64,000 nt of DNA from Gnetum montanum (lineage: Eukaryota > Streptophyta > Gnetopsida > Gnetales > Gnetaceae). Where the stretch lies: contig MNCI01033658.1 of NCBI GenBank assembly GCA_015680685.1, positions 273,866-337,865 of the forward strand, read 5' to 3'. Both the position numbers and the translations under genes were made by a program. The notes under the pieces are model-generated. The model ran no database searches and was not told the DNA's origin. It worked only from the letters and a program-made list of their open reading frames with translations. Positions 12,718-23,255 of this stretch are shown one piece after another (the stretch's first letter is position 1; each line of letters opens with the position of its first letter).

Positions 12718-13427
12718 ACCATCATAAGATGAGAGCTTGGGTAAGGGTCATCAGAGATTGTGTGGGATGTAAATCTACAAAGCAACACCAAGATGCGACT
12801 TGCTAAATAAGACGATGTAAAGATTGAGAGTTCACTAGTTTAAGGTTGTGGTGTACCGCCCAGGCACAAGAATCTAGACTTGTTGAAGACATAGACATTG
12901 TTGACGTAAACTGCGAAGTTGTATATGGATGCCAAACCACTAGTTTAATTGTCATTTTGGATTACCATATTGTGACAGCAAAGTCTTGCTATGCTAAATA
13001 ATGATAAAAGAAATGGTATTGCGGGCACAAGATGTGTCGGATGACCAATGCAAGAATGAAAGCATGGAATTGTTAAGAAATATGCTAACGCCTATGTCAA
13101 GGCGCGCTAGGTGATTGTTGATGTAAGACACGTAACTATTTTGACGTCATTGTGGACTATGGTCGTTACGAGTCAAAATTGCTGTGTTTCAGTCCTAAGG
13201 AGCGTAATCATGCTGGGTTTGTTATTTTAAGGTATTTTCAGACCTTTAATCGAAAATAGATATTATCGTATTATTTTTTTTCAAGAAGGTGAGTAACTGA
13301 CTTGAAGCATGCCAAGGTTTAAATGCTAATAGTGTCATTATGTTGTGGCGAGCATGCTATGCTGCACACAATGCCTCGCATTAATTGGGGAGAGAGAAAG
13401 GAAGTTTTCCCATTTTTCTATTACTAC
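12718..13427. other. Spacer between pol (E) and opposite-strand gene
   Basis: There is no convincing coding frame. Degenerate dyad units (CTAGTTTAAGGT..., near 12836, 12942, 13126 and 13215) match those downstream of pol. The segment from 13300 (CTTGAAGCATGCC) to the TATA box is alignable with 53978-54108 in D, including GTGGCGAGCATGCTA, and represents the promoter region of the opposite-strand gene. Confidence 0.6.
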
Positions 13428-13437
13428 CATAAATAGG
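13428..13437 (+). promoter_or_regulatory. TATA-like box of opposite-strand gene (E)
   Basis: CATAAATAGG lies 158 bp upstream of the ATG at 13586. The D copy has the same sequence at 54109 (158 bp before its ATG), and F has TATAAATAAAT at 61466 (180 bp before). The common position in three copies supports a dedicated promoter. Confidence 0.6.
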
Positions 13438-13585
13438 GGTTGGATCCTGGTATTTCACTGTTTTCATGCTAGAAGCACATAATCCTTGTTGGAGAACTTC
13501 GGTGATCTTGAGACATGGAGTCACTGTGTTAATCCATATCGAGGTGAATTTCTAAGGCAAAGGTCATAAATCTGCAAGCAGGGCT

Positions 13586-16500
13586 ATGGCTCCTAAGACT
13601 CAGTTGGTGCTCACGAAGGTTGGGGAGGCAAAGAAGACTTTGAGACATGGGCCTCGGGCGTGCATTCTAGCACTGGAGGGCGCACTGTTGACTTAGTGAG
13701 TTTTTATGTCTCCCCCATTCTCTTCTCCTTGCACCTTCTACTGTCTTCTATTCTAATTTTATATCTCATTTATTTCACTACTTGTGTTTTCTATAGCCGT
13801 GTGGTTTTAGCTTTTATGTTGTTGCAGTCTCTCATTCCTCTAGTCATCGCTATTGTGCAAAGGTCTTGTTGTGGTTGCATGCAAGGCCATCGCTACTGTG
13901 GCAATTGCCATGGGTACGAGGCTAGGGTCCTTTAAGTTGCTTAACCTTGGCATGCCATGGCGTAAAACCCTCGGGAGGATTTGGTTATGTATGACGCACG
14001 TATTTTTGTTTGGGCATGCTATTGGTTATTTTGTTGCTACGTTAAGTTACTCGCATGTTCTTGCTATGATAGGCTTTTGCATCTTTTCTATGCTATGATG
14101 AACAGGGATTATGTTACGTTCTATTTATGGTCGGCTAAGTGTTGCTCTATTGCACATGTATTATGTTCATATTTGATGTCAGTATTTGCTATTTTTGTCG
14201 TGCAGGGTAGGACAAAGGTCTAGATTGATCGTTTTGGATCTTGAAGGAGTCTTATGTCATGTAGGCAGACCTATGGCCAATGTTCCCCCTCCCTCGATAC
14301 GTTTGGGAGATCGAGCGGTTTGGTTCAGGGATGAGGCATGAGACTTCCTACAATTCCTTCTCAGCCAGTTTAGTCTCATGGTTTGGTCCTCCTCAGATGA
14401 GACATGGGCATCCAGCATAATAGAGGCTTTGCTGCTAGGGACAAGTCAGGGCATCCTGAGATATCTTTCTAACAATGCGACCACAAGCAAGCTGAGATGA
14501 GTGTCTACCCAACACTCCGTAGGGTTGAGGCACTTGGCCTGGATCTGGGATATGCCAGAATACCAGTGTTACCATCCTTACAACACATTGTACCTCGTGC
14601 ACCATGTGGCAACGTACTTTCTGAACCCATAGGGGATCTTCTACTGTATTTACGGGTGAGTCTCATGGCTTTTCTTTACTTGATTGTGCAACATCGACCA
14701 TGCTTGGACAAGTGTTAATAGCATGAACTTATCACTAGGTTCTATCTTAATGATGACAGGATTCATGATTAGCCAGGTGAGTTGGCCATAGCATAGCTAG
14801 GCCTATAGAAATTCACCTCTACTAAGAGCCTATGGATAGGCATGATTGCCCATTGCAGGGAAGGATACCATTCCCACCTATGCACACTTGCCTCTTTCTA
14901 CCGTAATTTCAAGATGAAGGGTTGGCTAGACAAGGAGTGGAGAGAACCTTTTAAGAAGGTTACGCTCAAAGCAGTCTTGGTGGCTGAGCTCCCACTATTC
15001 CCCTCACCATATAGACCTTGTGCGTTAACAAGCGAGCGCCATGGGCTCAATTTTTTTTTTTCGTAGTATCTTCTCTTTTTTATGCTAAGAATTCTTTGTG
15101 ATCATTGCTACAGGAGTGAAGAAGCCTCATGAAGTGATGGTGGTGACTGCCAAAAGGCAATGGGGAAACATCTACTTCAAATATGGTGAAGTATCAACAA
15201 GCCATAGCTAGTTGGAACAAGGGGTTTGGGCCCTTTGCTCAGAAGAATCCGGATGGCTGGGCTTATGGATTTTCTTATGACGTCGAATCTGAGGGTCCCT
15301 GCTACTGAGATGCTTTCCTTGGTCAATTCCTTTTGTGGGTAGGTGAGCATCTTTTGCATGTACGTGCAGGATGTGTGGGTGGTCATTGACATCAATGACC
15401 AACTATTTGTAGACTTGTTTGGCATCCCTACTGATGGCACTGATGTGATGTCGAAGGGAAAGTAGGAGTTAAATTTCCATAAGTAGCATATCAAGGAGTG
15501 GCTGAGGCTCACCAAGGAGTAGAAAGGGTTCCCTATGGAAAAGCTTAAGGAAGGTCTTTCCATGGGGATATACCTGGTCTTTCATGCCCATGCATTCCCT
15601 CAACTTCTCACCCAAGGGAAGGTCTTGGGGCTCGAGTAGGCTTGGGTAATGTAGGAAGTAATGGAGGAAGGGGCCCATTATAACTAGGCCGAGTTCCTAT
15701 GTCGTGGTTTGCAGGGCAAGATTTTGGGGCTTTGTGAGCAAACGGAGTCCCGCTCTAACATACACTACGCCTTCTGCATAGGCTATTTAAAGTGCTTTGT
15801 GGAATTCCTCGTAGTCTAGGAGGATGGAGTTTGGTCTGAGCTAGATCATGACAAGATTCCCAAGCCTTGGATTCGATAGGTTTTTCAAATCATGCAAGCC
15901 CAAGCTCCCCCGGAGATGGTCGGGAATTCATTTTCTATAATGACTAAAGGTCTAGCAGTTCGTAGCGCTTGTGACCAGGATAGCATAGGGTGAACATACT
16001 CAATGACGTGACACAGGGTGAACATCTCATGGCTGAGATCATACCCATGGAGTTGCGGAGAAAGAGACCTCCCCCTGCTAGGGAAATCCCTCATGAAGAG
16101 GAACAAAGCCTGTGGTTCAAGTTGCGGCGAACACAACCCCCCATTGGTGAGCGTTTAGGGAGCCTACTATTCTCTACTTAGTTAGGTAGTGCTTTGTGGC
16201 CTGGTATTAGTTTTGAGTTAACCAACCTCGATTTGTCATGTGTATACAATTTCGCAGATAGTAGAAGAAGAAGGTGAAGAGGAAGGCAACGAGGAAGTGT
16301 TGGCCCTTAAAACGAGGACGACAAATAAAGATGTGGGGGCCTTGGCTTTGGAAGAAAGGGCCCTGGCTAGGAATAATGGAACTCTTATCTCCAGGGTAGG
16401 GGCTCTTGCTATCAGGGAGCCTCTTCCTACCAATGAAGAAGTGCCTCCCCAAAATAAAAAAGACACTGCTCTCCTGAAAGGAAAAGCACCAGCGCATGCG

Positions 16501-17943
16501 GTAGGAGTTTCTATGGACTTGGTCGGGCCTTCTACCGAACCTACCGCGATTGTCTTGCACCGGAAAGAAAAAAGACAACAGCCAGATGCTGGTGATTTTA
16601 GGCTTTGGATGTATCCTACCATAGTCCATTTCCATCATTGTTGACATACTTAATCATATAACAGGTGCTACTGCTGATCTCTTAGGATCTCCCCTGCCCC
16701 AGATGGAGTCATGGGCTGAAGTTCTTGATAAGTTTACATTTGTTCAGGGGCTTGTTGATGACATCATCAAATACCTTCATCAAGAGGATCCTTGTGCAAG
16801 TAAGTAGGAGTGTTGATAGACCCCATGCTTCTATGATGACACTCTTGAATGTATTAATTTATGTCATGTTAACGTGATTGTTACACTTTCTATGTTGGAC
16901 AGCCTCTCGGCTCAGGTGGGACCTGGCTCAACCTATGGAGGTTGGTGTAGTGCCCACACTCTCGTCTAACGTGATCGAAGTGTCTCATCATATATTTGAA
17001 GAGGCTTACAAATGTGTCTTGCACTCGGTGCACTCTCTATGGGAATGTAGATGTACCAATGAGGAATTATGGAAACGGGTCCATAGGAGCGAGCAGAGAG
17101 AGGGGGAACTGGTTTCTGAGGTAGAGAACCTCAGGTCAAGGATCAATTTCCTTATAAATCGTAATCCTGACCCTATTGAGTTGCAAAGGGCTATCACTGA
17201 ATATGCCAGGTTTTGGATTGTTGTTCATCAGAATGTAGAATCCACCCGTGAAATAGTCGAATAGCAGATGCAGATGGATTTGCTGGCCTAGAACTGCCAA
17301 GATATGAAGGACATCAGCGCCAAGATCTTCGAATGGGGAAAGACCCAGAGGGATCACAAATATACATACAAGCTAGAAAACGAAACCCATTGAAGGTTGT
17401 ATAAAGACACTACTATGGAGGCATTCTCATATGAGGCATTCGTGAAGGCCATCAGCACTTCTGAGGCCTATGCCAAATTTAAAGAGTAGGTGAAGGTTGT
17501 GGAATCTCTAGACTTGGCGGTTACCCTTCCTACAGGAGGGATTGCAATTGCCTCCCTTTCCCAAGAACCTCTAAGGTGGACAACTTTAGAAAGGGAGAAA
17601 GTTGCCACTGCAAATGATAAACCTAGTGACAGGCCTTGGATGGATATTTCGATGTAGGAGATTGAGCGTCATCTCAGGCTTGGTCTGGACTTGATACCTC
17701 TTGTGACCGATGTAGGCTCTCCTCAGGTTAGTCGCTTTGATACTTTGCTACAGCTGTCATTTATCGCATTTTTTGTCCCTACTAACTACTTTAACTTTTG
17801 GGATACAGGCCCCTAATGCAGGTGTGAGGCCCTTGGAGGGAGGGAATGAGGTGTTGGAAGGGGGCAATATAGGAGCAGGCGATGTGCAAGTGGGTGAAGT
17901 AGAGACAAACAGCGAAGGAGATGCGAACGAAGATGACTCATGA
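13586..17943 (+). pseudogene. Opposite-strand FCP1/NIF-like gene, decayed copy in element E
   Basis: This multi-exon gene runs against the gag-pol direction. Exons are inferred from F and from splice signals: 13586-13695, 14206-14655, about 14739-15021, about 15112-16180, about 16256-16560, about 16664-16798, about 16903-17727 and about 17811-17943 (TGA). Exon 2 encodes RLIVLDLEGVLCHV, then AVWFRDEA, FLLSQFSLMVWSSSDE and YHPYNTLYLVHHVATYFLNP. These resemble HAD motifs I, II and IV of FCP1/NIF phosphatases, but the acidic pair expected near NTLL is VH. Exon 4 aligns with F (DINDQLFVDLFGIP versus DINAQVFSDLFGVP). Later exons are acidic, with a heptad-rich stretch (EELWKRVHRSEQREGELV). In-frame stops show that it is dead. 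Splice phases of exons 1 and 2 equal those in F. Confidence 0.75.
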
Positions 17944-18327
17944 GAGCATGGGGATCGAATCCCCCTCTTTTTTTTTTTGAAAGAATTTACAGACACTACC
18001 AATAGGAGAACAATTTTGACTGAAATGCAAGACTTTAGAAAGGAAACTGATTTTGTATTATCATGTGTCTTATGTAATGTTTTCACATTTTTGTATACTA
18101 GTTTTGGGCCATTTCGGGCCATTTGATAGTTTTAGGTCATTTTGGGCCATAGCGTAATGAGTAAAGTGAAAGGTGATAATGCTAGTTTTAGGCCATTTCG
18201 AGCCATCGGCATAGCATGCCGAAAGGAAGACACACTAGCGAGCTAAGTAGAAAGCGAATATACAAGGACGGTGAGTAGGCGGGAGGTCACGAGGCTGCTA
18301 TGGTATGCGTAGTTGCCTCTTGACCTT
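17944..18327. other. Convergent spacer of element E with GGCC repeats
   Basis: This lies between the stop of the opposite-strand gene and the end of gag-pro. Inverted copies of the element A spacer repeat occur at about 18095-18210 (TTTTGGGCCATTTCGGGCC and relatives). A run of T at 17968-17978 follows the stop. No gene is seen. Confidence 0.6.
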
Positions 18328-18425
18328 TCATGGGTTGATTGGTACGTAAGGCCGAGGCGTTTCGCTAGGGTCTTCGCTCATGTCACTATCCTTTACTTGA
18401 AAGGGCAACTCCACCCATACATTTT
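18328..18425 (-). pseudogene. gag-pro: 3' tail of element E gag-pro, split off by element B
   Basis: The reverse complement matches element A 2921-3010: GTGGAGTTGCCCTT, CGCCTCGGCCTTAC and CAACCCATGAAAGGTCAAG. The rest of this gene continues at 31103, on the far side of the inserted element B. The last five bases (18421-18425, ATTTT) form the target duplication with ATTTG at 31103-31107. Confidence 0.7.
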
Positions 18426-20329
18426 TGTTGGCACATTTGGCCATTCCATGGAACAATTGGAATATTTTATTAAAAATTGGAAGAATCTATGGTTGTAAAT
18501 TTAGAAGTAAATTATAGCTTTAGTGTTGTGGGTTGATGGGTGTTTTTGGAGGATTAATCCACTGGTAAATAATTTGATGTTGAAGCTTTATGGATACCAA
18601 ATGAAAGTGCCAGATTATTCCTTTATTGAAGATTGGAATATAGTACTATAGTAAGGAAGGAATTATATTATTTACGAGAAAAGCACTAGTGAAGAACGTG
18701 CTCTAAAATTTTTGGAAAGATCCCAAGTTCAAGATCCCGGTTGTTAAGCTCGGTTGTATCCTTTGGACTTAAGACAATGTTTGAAACTCCTTGCAAATCA
18801 GAAAATAAAAAAAAAATCAGCAGCGCCTCCATCGTCCTGAAGATTATACAACGATGCGAGTGGAGGAAAAGGAGACTACAGTTGGACCAACGTCCTAACA
18901 CCGTATACTTGCTGATCGCAGCAATGTTGGGGAAGCAAACACCATACAAATAAAGATAATATCACTGGAGGTGCAGTTGTAGGCGAAGGCGAAGGAAAAT
19001 CACGGTGTTCCTGGAAAATCATGCTGCAGTAAATGTTCAAAACCGCTCACCGTGCAACATTCATCCTGGCGCAGACAGGCACTACAAAAACTGCCATCAA
19101 GATGGGCATAACCAAGTCCTTTGGGCATGAAACATCTTTGCCATAAACGCAGGGATATTTTTTTAAGAAAATCAAAACCCTCTTCCACACAATATACGGA
19201 GAAAGAAGTCATGTTTTGTTGGAGCCCCGATTTTATTTTAAGTTTTGTAGGCCGTAGCAGTTTCAATTGTGTGGGCTGCAACGGTTTTGAAGGTTCCTGC
19301 AGTTTCGCCAGATGCAGATCCACAATACATTCACCCCTAGTTCTATGATTAATGACAATGGCGATGATGATTCAGAAAAAATTTAAAAAAATGCAGGAAG
19401 CCCGAAGCCAATTTGGGGCAAAACAAAAATCCCAGGCAACTGAAAACCCTCTGTTTAGAACCATATATTCAGCACATCATTTTTCAATAAAAATCCTTCT
19501 CCTCTAGCAACTGAACACCACACCACACAACAACGATGCCAGATGCAGCGGTAGAGGCTTCTCCCGTGGTGGCAGTTGGTTACGATTTTGCAGGGCCTTA
19601 TTGTGCAGTGGCAGTTCAAACATACAGTTTTGGTTGAAACAACACTTTGGATCTTTGTTAGAACATGTGTCGGTTCTTATAGGTTTTATGCAGAGATAAT
19701 AGAAAGGAGGAAATGAACCAACCAATTATGCCTGTTGTTCTGGAACTGTTGCTGATTATCTGCACGATTTACCAAGGAAGACGAAGAAGAATTATTTTTA
19801 GCCATTAACTCTGCCATTTTCACGCACATTTACACCAAGATGTATATAAAATTATTTTATTACTACCACTCATTTATAACTTTACGAAAGCATCAGGTGG
19901 TTAAAATATATAACAAATTAATCAACATATATACATATATATAGATATAATAACCATTAATGAAGTACCTATAGTGTGAAGCCCTAGTTTAAAAACTTGC
20001 CTTTGATTATCCCAAGTCTTAAAATATTATTTTTTAAAACATTATTATATATATATAAGTTACTACTCATAAAATATTAACAATATTGATGTTAAAATAT
20101 TTAAAATATTTATTTGTAATATCACATTACATTTAATATAATATTTACAAATATTAATGTTAGCATAAATTTCTCCTAATTCTATGTATAACTTCCTAAC
20201 TCCCTAACTACATAACTTCCTCCTAACTTGTTGGGCAAGTAATCTCCTAATTGATTGGCTAAGTTACTTGGGAGAGAAGTTAGGTAAGATATTTTTGAAT
20301 ATGTAACTTCCCTACCTACCTTTGAATCC

Positions 20330-20338
20330 TATAAAAAG
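20330..20338 (+). promoter_or_regulatory. TATA box in element B 5' LTR
   Basis: TATAAAAAG within CCTATAAAAAGGCTTCAG is conserved in the 3' LTR at 29801. It is the expected core promoter, so transcription should start about 30 bp downstream, near 20360. Confidence 0.65.
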
Positions 20339-21513
20339 GCTTCAGTGGTCAAGGAGGAGAAGGACTTTTGGGGTTTGGGTCTCATACATCACATTTTTGG
20401 AGATCATACTTTGAAAAGCTATTAGCTAGCACTTAGGCTCTCACTTGAAGACACACTTTGGGGACTTGAGAAAAGCATTTGTAAAGACGATTGCTTGTGC
20501 GATGACTTGCTAAAGAAAAGATTTCAGCCTCTTTGTCATGGTCCTGTGAGTTATGTATTTTATTTTTTATTTTGTTTAAATTGTTTAGCTAGTGGTTTAG
20601 ATAGTATCATCCTTGGCAAGTAATTTTGGGATTTTTAGATTGCTCTTACTGTTCTTGTTGCCCGATAGAAATTTCTATTAAAATTTTGCCATAGAAGCGC
20701 TTGTGTTTAAAAGCCTTAAGAGCATTTTAGTAGTAAATTTCATTATTGTGCAACGTGTGGGAACTGCTATTGGGATTGTTGTAAGAGAGCCTCTGTTTGT
20801 AGTCACGCCGTTGAACAATTCAGTAGTCGAGAGGGTTCAGAAAATCTTTGGTATTTTGATGGGACCAGAATAGCTTCTTTTTATCTTTAAAGTGAATTCT
20901 CGTGGTATTTCAATCAGAAATTGTCAAGTCTTTTAAAGGTTCTGTTTGAATGCAATCGTTGACATCTATTATCTAGTCAAAATGGAGTCTCGTACGTGGT
21001 AGTTTACGCAGCAATTTTTGGTAGCATAGTAGGATTGTCTTGAAGATATTGCTTGTTTGAGCCTTGGAAGTTTGAACAATTCGTAGATATTGAATTTGAG
21101 ATAGCTTTATTTCGAAGTGTTTACTCATGTCATTTTACCTTGTTTAAATATTTGAGGTCTACAAAAATCTGCTTTCCTCTCTTTTCTATCTATTTCCATC
21201 GAATCTTGCTCTATTTCTAGTAGTAGATTTGCGAAGTTGTGTTCAAATGTTTTTGCAAAATTTTATTTGTACAAGTAGGTATTATAAGGATTGCATAGAC
21301 TAGGCAGTTGAACAAAATAGGAAACTTTCAACAACTCACAGTACTTGGCAAAGTTGGCTGAATCTCTTTAAAACAAGTCATTTGTAGTTTACACACAACG
21401 CAATCATTTCATATTTCACAATTGCATGCCACAACAACACACACACATACTCACATTAACTACTGAGTTTATTTGGAGGTATTTGGGCCTTGGTGTTGCT
21501 AGATACCAGCAGA

Positions 21514-21607
21514 CACCTAAATCATGTTCGAGGACACTCGTTGGTGGTCGTGTCCCAAANGCACCTAAATCATGTTCGAGGACACTCGTTGGTGGTCGTG
21601 TCCCAAA
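21514..21607. repeat. 46-bp perfect duplication around an N
   Basis: The segment 21514-21559 is repeated exactly at 21562-21607, with an N at 21560 between them. The 3' LTR has only one copy at the matching place (about 31038-31083). This looks like an assembly join with overlapping ends rather than biology. Confidence 0.75.
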
Positions 21608-21629
21608 CGGTCACCAATAGTTCTTTTCA

Positions 21630-21644
21630 CGCTAGAAGGAGGGC
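21630..21644 (+). other. Primer-binding site (tRNA-Asn), element B
   Basis: CGCTAGAAGGAGGGC directly follows the CA end of the 5' LTR. It equals the complement of the 3' end of plant tRNA-Asn(GTT), lacking only the first three bases. Confidence 0.7.
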
Positions 21645-21743
21645 TAAAAATTTAGCCTCTAGGTTCATAAGTCTTATAATTTTAGCACATCAAAAATTCT
21701 TTGTTATTATAGGGCTTCAAAAATTAGATACTATTTTCAGTTT

Positions 21744-23255
21744 ATGACCAAAAAGATTGATAGTTTGGAAAGTTTAAAAGTTTCAAAAGATATTCTAGAT
21801 TCTAAGACTGATTCTTCATCAGAAGAAGAAGAAAAGAAAGTTTCTAAATTGGAAACAAGTAGTGGAGTGAAAACTAGAAGATCAAGAAGATCACCCATTA
21901 TATCTGGTTTATCGATTCGTAAGAGAAGATCTAGAAAGTCTAAGAGTTCAACATTTCAAAGGAATAGGATGGCAAATCCTTGGCAAGGAGTTACACCATT
22001 AGGATTTCAAAATTACAATGATATTCCTAAGGTAGTTTACAAATATTTGCCTGAGCCTTTCATTCCTGGAAAAGCTTATTTAGCTGAAGAATATATTCAC
22101 ATGTTTGAGTTAGCTTTAGCTCATGCAAATATTCAACATCAAGATCAAGCTTGTAGGTTGTTTGTATCAAATCTAAAGGATATGGCTCAGATTTGGTATT
22201 CAAACTTACCAAGTAATAGTATTACAAGTTGGGATGTCATGAAGAATATTTTCTTGGCCCAGTTTGGTAATCAATTATATCAACAACAACTATACTGTGG
22301 GCTAATACAAGCTAAGCAAGGAGTTAAATAGTCAATTAGAGATTTTAACATCAAGTTTCAACGAATTTGTGGACTGTTCCAAAGAAAATATAGACCATCA
22401 GAAGAAATGCTTAAAGAAACTTATCTTAAGGTTGTCAACCCCAACATTTCAATTTGGTTAAGGAGAAATCCAAACTTAACTACACTAAATGACTACTTTA
22501 CTGAAGCTATACATTTAGAAAAATAGCTGAACTTGAATCTTGAGGAAAATATTGCAATTCCAAAAAGAGAAGAAAGAGTTATGATCCCTATGCAAGATTT
22601 AGCTCAATTTAAAGCTTTACCAGGTCCATCTCATGTTAAGATAGAGAAAGAACATGAAATAGTAGGATCTGAAAAAGGACAATTAATGAGAGATATGTCC
22701 AACAAAATAGTGAAGGTTGAAAAATCCTTGGCAAGAGTTAATATCAAGGAAGAAAGGAAAAATAGGAAGCATAAACATCAAGACACTAAGTTAGCAGAAG
22801 ATAAGGATTAAAGTGATCTTATTATGTCCAACTTTCTTGATTTTGAATCTGATAATGAGTTATCAAGTGTCCATTATGCAAGTAAATCTTCTAGCAATGG
22901 ATCTAGTGATACTTCTTCTCTACCAAGTTCTGAAGAAGATATGTCTTCAGATGAGGAATGTAATAACAATGAGAAAAATGAATATAGTCTTCGATCTAAG
23001 GAAAGAATAACTACTTCTAGACCCCCAAATGTTATTACTAATCCATCTACTAAGAGAAGAGCTTTTGAGCCAAGTAGAAGAGATAAGGATAAAGGTAAAG
23101 ACAATCAAGTGGAGCAAAGCACTCCAAATCAGTCTTTTAATAAATGGATAAAGAGATCAAGATTTATTGGTGATGGAGAGTATGATTTGATTGAAGACCT
23201 TAAACATGTCAAGGCCAATATTAGCCTCTATCAGTTGCTTCAAATAGGAGATTAG
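21744..23255 (+). pseudogene. gag: gag of element B
   Basis: This is the 5' part of a single long frame. Residues 1-70 are Ser/Glu- and Arg/Lys-rich. The Gag core follows (YLPEPFIPGKAYLAEEYIHMF, IWYSNLPSNSITSWD, IFLAQFGNQLYQQQL), continuing past a TAG at 22329 with IRDFNIKFQRICG. A Lys/Glu-rich and then Ser/Asp-rich linker (22533-23255) has no zinc knuckle that I can see. In-frame stops at 22329, 22524, 22809 and 23253 are each one transition from CAG or CAA. The likely role is particle assembly. It is non-functional as it stands. Confidence 0.8.

Larger units (their letters stand above)
18426..21629 (+). repeat. 5' LTR of element B
   Basis: This 3.2-kb direct repeat of 27906-31102 has a TATA box at 20330. 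It contains an artefact-like 46-bp duplication around an N at 21560 that the 3' LTR lacks. AT-rich stretches at 19840-20180 (TATATATATA runs) are shared by both LTRs. Short frames inside, such as those at 18686-19323, are not supported as genes. Differences from the 3' LTR are mostly transitions. Confidence 0.9.

Noticed and set aside
18686-19323. Short ORFs in the element B LTR (both copies)
   Set aside because: They carry no motif, and their frames differ between the two LTRs (18686-19323 versus 28148-28692).
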